A DNA stretch of 64,000 nucleotides from Haliotis asinina (taxonomy: Eukaryota; Mollusca; Gastropoda; Lepetellida; Haliotidae). Under the pieces are notes generated by a model. The model was given only the letters and a program-made list of their open reading frames with translations. It was not told the origin of the DNA and ran no database searches. Location: NCBI RefSeq assembly GCF_037392515.1, contig NC_090291.1, positions 13,076,001-13,140,000 on the forward strand, read 5' to 3'. Of the stretch, positions 55,083 through 64,000 are shown piece by piece; within the stretch, counting starts at the first letter, position 1, and every line of letters starts with the position of its first letter. A program made the position numbers and the translations under genes.

Positions 55083-55194
55083 AGTGAGTGAGTATAGTTT
55101 TACGCCTCTTTCAGTCATATTCCACGCTCTGTGGAAAATCGACCCCGTGTCTTCGGCGTGACGAGCGAACGCTGTAACCACTAGGCTACCCCAC
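55083..55194 (-). mobile_element. SINE family A, internally deleted copy
   Basis: GAGTGAGTATAGTTTTACGC (tail complement), then CGACCCCGTGTCTTCGGCGT and GTAACCACTAGGCTACCCCA (head complement). The middle of the SINE is deleted. The same allele occurs in the second block at 61494-61604. Confidence 0.75.
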
Positions 55195-55519
55195 TGTCTA
55201 TGCAATAAGAATTTTCATATTTATAAGTACTGTCTGCCACAAGGGGAGTTATTGTACGATCCCGACTGTACCATGACATTTGCACCTTCAACTAAACAAT
55301 GTTCTACCTTCCAATATCCCAAGGGCAAAATTACCCAAGAGATGCAAAAATAGTTACATTCATGTTATCGAAGATGTGCTCAGTATGCCTTAAAAGTGCC
55401 CATTCCACTAGCCTTATTAGAAATCATAATTGACGCATGATGTAGATCTATTTCATGTTATCTGTCTGCAGTCAGTCTGGCTTTCAAAGTGTAACCCTCA
55501 CCCCTTGCACCACACACAC

Positions 55520-55652
<133 letters not shown>

Positions 55653-56944
55653 TTTGACATGCACAAAATGTCAGACGACAACAGTTTTGAGGGATTGAGG
55701 AAGAAACGGTAACATTAGTTCGCGCATGCTATAAGCATGAAACGTGCCTTCAAAGAGTTCTAGAAAATGGTTTCGCTATAAAGTTGAAACAATGTGCCAT
55801 GCTGGTGACATGATGCAGATAAGGCATCTGCCGGCAGCCACCGCATTCTTCATCCATTAACATAACCAATGAACCTTAGACACAGTACTCACATGATATG
55901 TAATCCACACACGGGACACGGTCAGACATAGTAGACCGCCTCCACTCGGGTAGGTTTAGCAAACGTATCGACACAACAGCCTTGTGTAGGGCAGGCCTGG
56001 CACAGACAGCCAGCGATCCCGTTACATCCAAATTTAACTCATGTTACCTGATCCATGTTCAAGCCGACATGCATTCACATCTGAAATGTGCATGTATGCA
56101 GAAAAGCAGCCTTAACTATTTTTTGCGCGCTTGTGTTAGTGTACAAAAGCTAAAGAAGACATTTCTCCGCGGAAACTGGGTCAGTACGTTGCCACGGTAA
56201 CCAGGTCTTAACAGTTTCAGCTTGCATGATGTTTTATTTTGACATATGTGAAATATCTAAATGTCATCCATCACTGGCACACTGTAGCGCAGCAGAAAAT
56301 AATGACCAGTCTTCCTGTGTGCGAGCGAAGCAAGCAAACGTTGGCAATGCACTTCCATTGGTTCGAAATATATTTTAATAATATATCGCCACCATCAAAG
56401 TTAGGCCCCCATTTCCCCAAAAGGGCTGTGCTACCAAATTTCCAACTTCATATTTAACAATTACTCACATAAAATATATTTTGTTCAAGATTATAACCAT
56501 TACATGGCATATCAAATTGGTCATCTCCACTACTACTTTCAGCTTCCGGTTCAATACAACTGTTCCGTTCAAGGTCGCGTCACACGAAAAAGAAAACGTT
56601 AGGAAATGGGGTTTTTTTCTATCGTGCTGGTTCAAACAAAGACTGGTGAAACTATAATTGTTCTGATTAGTGTCGCCATAGCAAACTGTGTACCGCACAC
56701 ACTGGCACTGTATGAAAAGATTTAGTCAAAATTATACGTACACGCACGTACGAACGCACGCACATGACTACTTGAACGTGACAGCCAACCTACATTTCAC
56801 CTCGGTTCAACTCGCAGAATATACCTGAGACAGAAACTTCCGATTTGACGCACACAAGCACCGACAAACGAAGAGTACTAGAGAATTTCACCGAAGCGTC
56901 TACTGATATTAAATATATCAACACGAGCTGATAAAGTAACAAAT

Positions 56945-57190
56945 ATCTGAGTGAGTGAGTGAGTTCATAATTAACGATGGACAGTGAAAATACTCGAATA
57001 TCACAGATATGAATAATTATACAACTAGCATGAAAAAATTAAACATTATAATCAAAGAAGACAATACATTATAAAACACGGGATACATATAGATCGGTAA
57101 ATCAACATACTGGGGACCATGGGGACTTACAGTACCTTTGCTACCTGCATCGACCTTAACTGGATTTACACCATCCCTTCCGCCGCTGGC
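56945..57190 (-). mobile_element. LINE 3' UTR fragment (copy 1 of the block)
   Basis: GAGTGAGTGAGTGAGTTCAT (complement of the LINE tail) and, further on, GGGACCATGGGGACTTACAG and TACCTTTGCTACCTGCATCG match 33587-33900 of LINE copy 1. Only the last 250 bp or so of the LINE are present, a 5'-truncated insertion. Confidence 0.8.
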
Positions 57191-57920
57191 GCTGAGTCAA
57201 ATATCTGAGGCTTGCCGAGGATATTTTCACCTTAATCAGCGAGTGTTGATACAACTGAAATTTGTTTAATATACTGTCCTATATAAACTTTGACGTCTAT
57301 ACATTTAGCAGAGGGCAAATATTTTGTATAGTTTATGAAATGGAATATTGCAAACACATATACAATCCTAACTGTGAATATGCAATATCCATTCTATAAT
57401 ATTATTAGTACACTATCTCGAATTGTGAACCACACATACAGGGAAAGGACTGCTTTTCGCATCCCACCCCGTGTGTTTCTTCAATGTGTACTCTCAAATA
57501 TTTTCACAATAGGCGCGCAATATGTCAGTTTTTCCTGTGGGTCCGATAGGTTGCAAAGGTATATATTTAAATAGTATTGAGGGTTCTGCCTAACCTTCAT
57601 GGTGATCTTTAGCAAAAAAAACAAGTGTAAGCTTGGGCTTTTTCATAATGGTAGCTAAGCGCCTGCACAATATATGTGAGAGCTCAAGGTTAATCTAAAC
57701 GTTGCGTGTTACGTGATCGTACCCTTTTTCGTTTTGCGTGGAGGTTAGTTTCACGTGATCGTCTCTTCCCGTGACCTACCAGAAGACTCGTACCCCTCTC
57801 GTACGCCATCATTGCCAAGAATCGCGGCAATCAAATCGCCCGTAGTAAAACGCATTTCAAAACACGAAAATGGCTGAACCGTCGAACTTTGAACCTTCTC
57901 TAAACTATACCAAGCAAAAT
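57191..57920. other. No recognised feature
   Basis: AT-rich DNA at the end of the duplicated block and beyond it, ending at a TTAA (57921-57924). Confidence 0.4.
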
Positions 57921-57924
57921 TTAA

Positions 57925-58960
57925 AGGTCACATGCAACCACAAAATCAGTCATAATCAAAACACTATTGTCACGTATTCATAACATATAACATGCAATGC
58001 TGCTTCTAAAAAACAAATAAACAAAATTATAATCGTACAATCGCGATTCAAAAGTGCAATATTTTGTACTTGGGCTTACTTCCTTAGAAATGAAACCTTC
58101 GGAAGACCGAACCCAGTCATAGCAGATGGATGTGCACTCTGGTGTAACGACAAAAAAAGTTTCAAACAAAATCATATACTCTAGAAGAAGTTGCTATCCA
58201 CGAAGAACGTATATAGAGCGTTATCCTAAACCTAATGCCAAAGAAACCGAAGCCCTCGGGAGACCGAACCCTGTCATAACGGATGGATGTGCACTCAAAT
58301 GTAACGACAACTTCCGATTGGCAGGTTCATTTGCTGATACGCAGAGGGCTCATTTTGTGTACAGAAAGATCTGTTTGATGGCCATTTTAGAATGCGAATC
58401 ACAAGAAAGTAAGATTCTTTGTTGATAACAACTTCTTTCATTGTACTTGATGCTTTCTTTCAGTATGGATTCATATACCGTTGTAAGACAAAATCATATA
58501 CACTAGATGTTGTTATCCATACAGAATATATATTGAGATGTTGGATTTTATAAATACATGTTCTCTGAATTTGCGTTCGATCCAATCAAAAATCATCTTA
58601 GTTAAGATGGTGAACTACTGCGTGGCTGGAAACTGTCATTCGTACAAGTACAAAGCAGGGCTTGAAACTCAGGGTTTGCACCAGTTCACGTCAGATCCAG
58701 TCATTCGAGAAAAATGGATGTAGTTTGTTTGCAACCCACAGATATAAAAACATGTTATGTGTACAAGTATCACACCTGCCTAATTACATAATGTGGCAGA
58801 GACAGGACTCGAATGCACGAGTTGAATCAATTTATTTTGTTTAAAGCGCAGAGCCCGATAGGTGTTAAGTTCAAATTGCATGTGGTCAATGTTTGAAGCT
58901 GTGTACTGCATATTGTCTATGGAGGACAGGCAGGCAGACATATAGGTGTCAATAAACCTT
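57925..58960 (+). mobile_element. Kolobok-type element, left part with THAP-coding fragment
   Basis: Begins after TTAA (57921-57924) with AGGTCACATGCAACC, the same terminal sequence as 31026. It shares GTGCAATATTTTGTACT with the short element and, near 58868-58945, GATAGGTGTTAAGTTCAAAT and GGCAGACATATAGGTG. It is longer than the 748-bp element because of an internal coding region. A block of about 45 bp (CCGAACCCAGTCATAGCAGA) is repeated inside at 58104 and 58265. The right terminus was not found. Confidence 0.65.
58607..58723 (+). pseudogene. THAP zinc-finger fragment (transposase N-terminus)
   Basis: The frame starts MVNYCVAGNCHSYKY, where C-x-A-x2-C is the first half of the C2CH zinc site, followed by GLHQFTSDPVIREKWM, which holds the H/F-x-F-x-x-D/P-x(3)-R-x-x-W signature of THAP domains. 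A TAG stop directly after W-M ends it, before the second Cys-His pair. THAP domains are the DNA-binding N-termini of P-element and Kolobok transposases; the TTAA ends favour Kolobok here. Confidence 0.75.
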
Positions 58961-59450
58961 GGTTTATTGTGGCACATTTCTTTCAGCTCTCAAGTCAGGG
59001 CTCATAAATGAATTTTCAAGCTACTTTCGTTTTCAAGCTCGTCCCGTTCTAAAGATGCAGTATATGTTGACTGTATCTGAAATATATGTGTTCAAGACGA
59101 TTCATTGTGGGGCAAGAGGAAAACAAACGATTCAAGTTTCATTTTAACAGTATGCTAGCGATTTACCTTTACAGACACCGAGGCATGGGCGATCACCGGG
59201 AATAAACAGGGTCACTCTTCCTGGCACTCGTAACTGCTCGTGTCATTCCGGCAAGCTCGTAGCCATGTTTACGACTGGGTCTTGTTCAAGCGCAAACGGG
59301 TATAGAGATGAAAACATATAGTACCATTATGTAGGAAAGATAACTGTGAATTTCCAAACATGGCTCTAAGTATATCCTACATACGGCCATTCCCTTTGCA
59401 AATATGTTTCACTGTTGAAAGTTGCTCATCCTTTAGCTCAAAGTTTATGT
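58961..59450. other. No recognised feature
   Basis: Intergenic DNA between two Kolobok-type fragments. Confidence 0.35.
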
Positions 59451-59687
59451 TTAAAGGTCACATGCAACGCAGATTCTGATACTTTTCGGTATGCACTTAC
59501 CGAAACAAATCATCAAAAATGCCAATTCAGCCTACAAAGATAAAAAAGAACGGGATGCAAAAAAGCCCGCGAAATCGGAGTTCAAACGATTCACTAAATT
59601 TCCCCCAGCGCTGGGGGGAAAGGGAGTTCAAGAGCTGCGCCCATAACGCATGCGCAGTGAATGGGTTCGCGGAGCTTGAAACGGCAT

Positions 59688-60653
59688 GTTTTCTATTCGC
59701 CCACATCCCATCTCGCCCACAGTCTTAAAACAACATATTGGTTAGGGATTACATAACGATCAGCTTGTGTCATACCTATGACTGAAGAATGGACTCTCCA
59801 ATTATGAAGATGTGGGCGAATTGAGATGTGGGCAAATGAAGACAAAAGTAATGGTGGGCAAAAGTAAGAAGAAAATAACTCAGTTTGCTTCTACATTTTT
59901 TTTATTTCTTTACAGTTCATTCAGTCTTATGTCTTATTCACTCAAATTTACATTTTGTTTTTATTTCTGTAACAAAGTTTCATAATGTTCAGTTCAACTT
60001 GATCAGGTGTCCAGCCGCGTCTAGAAACTGTAGCGGTGATCTTCTGCCAGTTTCCTGTTGCTGCTGCAGTCTGTGCAGGCGGCTGTCCAGGTTCTTGTAG
60101 AGTCTGGATCTTGGGCGGACAGCTGCTCCATGCTCAATCTGTCTTCTGGCCACTCTGTTTGTTGTCTCGAGCTTCTTCATTGCGATCACAAACTCGTAAA
60201 TGTTCGGGTGGTGCTTCTGAACCAGCTTCTTAAATCCAAGGTGGAATCCCTCCAAGTGATTGTTTGTTCTTGGCCCAGTGTTTCCATGTTGATTCCAAAT
60301 GCGAGGTGGGAATCTTGCGTCGTAGTCAACCCATGTAGATGTGATGTAGTCGTTGAACTGGCCGATTCCGTCAACGTCGGGAGACTGGTTCAATACTTCC
60401 ATCCAGGCATCTTGGATCTGATCCACTGGGAGGAGGGGGAGTGCTGCAGCACGTCGCACGTGGGTGTTGAAGGCACGGTTGTCCTTGTAGGTGTTCACAA
60501 GTCCTTTCTCTGAAACCTGCCCTAATCCCCCCCTTGTCAGGACACCCCATTATGAGAGTAGGGGTGCATTGTCTGACCCTAATTAACCTCTGATGTTTTT
60601 GTGGGCCAATTGGGATGTGGGCAATTAGGGATGTGGGCGAATAGAGACTAAAC
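59688..60653 (-). mobile_element. MULE-like DNA transposon with subterminal repeats
   Basis: About 966 bp. The ends GTTTTCTATTCGCCCACATC and (complement) GTTTAGTCTCTATTCGCCCA, continuing CATCCC, are inverted repeats. Flanks GCTTGAAACGGCAT (59674-59687) and CCTTGAAACAGTAT (60654-60667) form a diverged target duplication; the empty site in the 31-kb element (GCCTGAAACAGTAT) confirms the insertion. Copies of GATGTGGGCGAA or GTGGGCAA are clustered inside each end (59808-59870; 60600-60643). Too short to be autonomous. Confidence 0.78.
59989..60513 (-). pseudogene. MULE transposase C-terminal fragment
   Basis: On the minus strand a 170-codon frame contains a helical domain with RRAAALPLLPVDQIQDAWME, then FNDYITSTWVDYDARFPPRI, WNQHGNTGPRTNNHLEGFHL and HHPNIYEFVIAMKKLE. 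The T-W...P..WN....RTNN.LEG.H pattern is that of the C-terminal half of metazoan MULE transposases (often with FLYWCH fingers). The catalytic core is absent because the element is internally deleted. The Met at 60498 is not a natural start. Confidence 0.78.
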
Positions 60654-60795
60654 CCTTGAAACAGTATGCATGCCCGGAGTATGAGGTCGTGAGCAGTAGT
60701 CTAATCTTGGTTGTGCACACAAACAAGTAAATAATCTAATCGTTGCGTAAAAACACGTGTTGATTGTGGTAAACAGCCTCTGTCAGGTAGGTTGT

Positions 60796-61173
60796 CTGGT
60801 ACTAATAGGCTTTAAACAAGGAAAACGACATCATTTAAAGAAAGTCTATATTAAATTATATAACGATTGTGTTTAATCTTATTCAACTAAGATAATTCTG
60901 GTAGCGAAACAAAAACATCAGATCAGTTGATCACGCTAAGTGCTTATTACTTGGAATAAACGTGAAACTACCACCCACGCAGCAGTATCATTACGTATAC
61001 TCTCTAATTTTGTTAAATTAAGATAATTCTGGTAGTGAAATAAAAAAATTGTGCCACAAATTTCTACAGGAAAACAAATTCTGCTAGAAATTTCTGCAGG
61101 AAAATAAATTCTGCCAGAAATTTCTGCAGAAATGCATTTTCAGAGCCGATTTGTGAGATTATTAACACGTGAA
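60796..61173. other. No recognised gene; small direct repeat
   Basis: 61060-61130 has three units of AATTTCTGCAGGAAAATAAA or close variants. The stretch ends at the breakpoint of the second duplicated block. Confidence 0.45.
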
Positions 61174-61493
61174 CGGTGTGACGAACTACTAGGCTACAAT
61201 ACAACGGAAGAAATATCAAGATGAACTAATTTATATAAAATATAAACATACACAAAAAGATATAACGTCTTCCAATGCACTATGGATTTTTGGAATTCCA
61301 ACAAGAGCAACTCGCTCCTATTCTTTTTTTTCAATTAGAGTACATTGAAACAAAGTACAGATATCCTTAGTACAGCATGGAGTAACCACAAAAAGGACTT
61401 ATTTAATTAGAATGATGTTTGGTAGTTGTGAACACAAGGTACCGTACACGACCCATACTACGTACTACTGATTGTGCGTTGTGAATGCAATAG

Positions 61494-61604
61494 TGAGTGA
61501 GTATAGTTTTACGCCTCTTTCAGTCATATTCCACGCTCTGTGGAAAATCGACCCCGTGTCTTCGGCGTGACGAGCGAACGCTGTAACCACTAGGCTACCC
61601 CACT
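61494..61604 (-). mobile_element. SINE family A, internally deleted (in block copy 2)
   Basis: Same deleted SINE allele as at 55083-55194, which shows the insertion and deletion predate the block duplication. Confidence 0.75.
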
Positions 61605-61919
61605 GTCTATGCAATAAGAATTTTCATATTTATAAGTACTGTCTGCCACAAGGGGAGTTATTGTACGATCCCGACTGTACCATGACATTTGCACCTTCAA
61701 CTAAACAATGTTCTACCTTCCAATATCCCAAGGGCAAAATTACCCAAGAGATGCAAAAATAGTTACATTCATGTTATCGAAGATGTGCTCAGTATGCCTT
61801 AAAAGTGCCCATTCAACTAGCCTTATTAGAAATCATAATTGACGCATGATGTAGATCTATTTCATGTTATCTGTCTGCAGTCAGTCTGGCTTTCAAAGTG
61901 TAACCCTCACCCCTTGCAC

Positions 61920-61994
61920 CACACACACACACGTACACACACACACACTCTCTCTCTCTCTCTCTCTCTCCCTCCCTCCCGCCCGCCCGCCCGC
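61920..61994. repeat. CA/CT/CG microsatellite (block copy 2)
   Basis: A shorter, differently ordered version of the 55520-55652 repeat. Confidence 0.95.
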
Positions 61995-62546
61995 ATTTGA
62001 CATGCACAAAATGTCGGACGGCAACAGTTTTGAGGGATTGAGGAAGAAACGGTAACATTAGTTCGCGCATGCTATAAGCATGAAACGTGCCTTCAAAGAG
62101 TTCTAGAAAATGGTTTCGCTATAAAGTTGAAACAATGTGCCATGCTGGTGACATGATGCAGATAAGGCATCTGCCGGCAGCCACCGCATTCTTCATCCAT
62201 TAACATAACCAATGAACCTTAGACTCAGTACTCACATGATATATAATCCACACACGGGACACGGTCAGACATAGTAGACCGCCTCCACTCGGGTAGGTTT
62301 AGCAAACGTATCGACACAACAGCCTTGTGTAGGGCAGGCCTGGCACAGACAGCCAGCGCTCCCGTTACATCCAAATTTAACTCATGTTACCTGATCCATG
62401 TTCAAGCCGACATGCATTCACATCTGAAATGTGCATGTATGCAGAAAAGCAGCCTTAACTATTTTTTGCGCGCTTGTGTTAGTGTACAAAAGCTAAAGAA
62501 GACATTTCTCCGCGGAAACTGGGTCAGTACGTTGCCACGGTAACCA

Positions 62547-62709
62547 CCAAAATGAGGGAACTCCTTGAGAAAGGCAAGGAAAATTTAGGTGCCTGACTCT
62601 GGGTTCGAACCTGTACTTTAAGGCTTGTCACATCTTGCCGGTTTAGATAGCGTGTGCCGTCGTGTGAGGAAACTGGCGAAAGCACTACCGTGTACGTCGT
62701 GGTGCGAGG
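62547..62709. other. 163-bp segment present only in block copy 2
   Basis: Copy 1 reads CACGGTAACCAGGTCTTAAC across this site. The segment contains GGGTTCGAACCTG, a perfect pol III B-box match, but no clear A box and no target duplication, so either a SINE-like insertion in copy 2 or a deletion in copy 1 is possible. Confidence 0.6.
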
Positions 62710-63465
62710 TGGTCTTAACAGTTTCAGCTTGCATGATGTTTTATTTTGACATATGTGAAATATCTAAATGTCATCCATCACTGGCACACTGTAGCGCAGC
62801 AGAGAATAATGACCAGTCTTCCTGTGTGCGAGCGAAGCAAGCAAACGTTGGCAATGCACTTCCTTTGGTTCGAAAAATATTTTTATGTCAAAATAATATA
62901 TCGCCACCATCAAAGTTAGGCCCCCATTTCGCCAAAAGGGCTGTGCTACCAAATTTCCAACTTCATATTTAACAATTACTCATATAAAATATATTTTGTT
63001 CAAGATAATAACCATCACCCGTGGCATATCAAATTGGTCATCTCCACTACTACTTTCAGCTTCCGGTTCAATACAACTGTTCCGTTCAAGGTCGCGTCAT
63101 ACGAAAAAGAAAACGTTAGGAAATGGGGTTTTTTTCTATCGTGCTGGTTCAAACAAAGACTGGTGAAACTATAATTGTTCTGATTAGTGTCGCCATAGCA
63201 AACTGTGTACCGCACACACTGGCACCGTATGAAAAGATTTAGTCAAAATTATACGTACACGCACGTACGAACGCACGCACATGACTACTTGAACGTGACA
63301 ATCAACCTACATTTCACCTCGGTTCAACTCGCAGGATATACCTGAGACAGAAACTTCCGATTTGACGCACACAAGCACCGACAAACGAAGAGTACTAGAG
63401 AATTTCACCGAAGCGTCTACTGATATTAAATATATCAACACGAGCTGATAAAGTAACAAATATCT

Positions 63466-63715
63466 GAGTGAGTGAGTGAGTTCATAATTAACGATGGACA
63501 GTGAAAATACTCGAATATCACAGATATGAATATACAACTAGCATGAAAAAATTAAACATTATAATCAAAGAAGACAATACATTATAAAACACGGGATACA
63601 TATAGATCGGTAAATCAACATACTGGGGACCATGGGGACTTACAGTACCTTTGCTACCTGCATCGACCTTAACTGGATTTACACCATCCCTTCCGCCGCT
63701 GGCGCTGAGTCAAAT
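63466..63715 (-). mobile_element. LINE 3' UTR fragment (block copy 2)
   Basis: Second copy of the 56945-57190 fragment, carried by the duplication. Confidence 0.8.
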
Positions 63716-64000
63716 ATCTGAGGCTTGCCGAGGATATTTTCACCTTAATCAGCGAGTGTTGATACAGCTGAAATTTGTTTAATATACTGTCCTATATAAA
63801 CTTTGAAGTCTATTCATTTAGCAGAGGGCAAATATTTTGTATAGTTTATGAAATGGAATATTGCAAACACATATACAATCCTAACTGTGAATATGCAATA
63901 TCCATTCTATAATATTATTAGTACACTATCACGAATTGTGAACCACACATACAGGGAAAACACTGCTTTTCGCATCCCACCCCGTGTGTTTCTTCAATGT

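Larger units (their letters stand above)
59455..60795 (-). mobile_element. Kolobok-type element, right part inverted and split by a MULE
   Basis: TTAA (59451-59454) is followed by AGGTCACATGCAACGCAGAT and TCTGATAC, the reverse complement of the right end of the 31026-31773 element. The match continues through the palindrome CCCCCAGCGCTGGGGG (59602-59617) to 59687, stops, and resumes at 60654 (AAACAGTATG... and GAGGTCGTGAGCAGTAGTCT) to about 60795. The interruption is the MULE-like element. Confidence 0.75.
61174..64000. repeat. Duplicated block, copy 2 (runs off the window)
   Basis: Matches 54765-57487 with few substitutions. The junction at 61174 is abrupt: the sequence before it (TTATTAACACGTGAA) is unrelated to that before 54765. 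The block continues to the end of the window. Confidence 0.95.

Overview
This window is animal nuclear DNA, most likely from a marine gastropod and probably an abalone (Haliotis). The basis is a spliced gene with GT-AG introns, AT-rich introns and intergenic DNA, many short microsatellites, and dozens of copies of two SINE families that end in a repeated CACT tail, which I associate with abalone genomes. The species call is inference; no rRNA, tRNA or mitochondrial marker is present to test it.

Region 1 (about 2.0-22.1 kb, plus strand) holds seven exons of one gene, read here as the mollusc homolog of TMEM268, a small protein with two membrane segments. Exon phases join cleanly except at one donor, and the first exon was not found. 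Its introns hold SINEs, microsatellites and several minisatellites. The most striking minisatellite begins exactly at the 5' splice site of the second recognised exon and repeats that splice site about 40 times (8736-10800).

Region 2 (22.1-33.6 kb) has SINEs, an apparently intact intronless gene for a Golgi-type membrane protein resembling a glycosyltransferase (minus strand, 27007-28095), a decayed Tc1-like transposase (29075-30058, minus), and a short TTAA-flanked Kolobok-type element (31026-31773).

Region 3 (33.6-43.1 kb) holds two head-to-head copies of one I/Nimb-like LINE. The minus copy lacks its 5' part and is interrupted by a 1296-bp Tc1/mariner element with TA duplication and CAGT-ended repeats. 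The plus copy runs from 5' UTR to tail but is broken by frameshifts. The LINE 3' end resembles the 3' tails of both SINE families, so this LINE lineage is the likely source of SINE mobility.

Region 4 (43.1-50.1 kb, plus) is a decayed Maverick/Polinton (adintovirus-like) provirus: protein-primed DNA polymerase B, integrase C-terminus with chromo-like domain, small unknown genes, a basic minor-capsid-like protein, double jelly-roll capsid protein and adenain-like protease. Every long gene is broken.

Region 5 (50.1-64 kb) is gene-poor. A 2.7-kb block at 54765-57487 recurs almost identically at 61174-64000, consistent with a 6.4-kb tandem duplication or an assembly artefact. Between the blocks lie two partial Kolobok-type elements, one with a THAP zinc-finger fragment and the other split by a 0.97-kb MULE-like element carrying a transposase C-terminus.

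The host genes are few (two). The main biology visible here is layers of transposon insertion, which the paralogous copies allow to be ordered in time.
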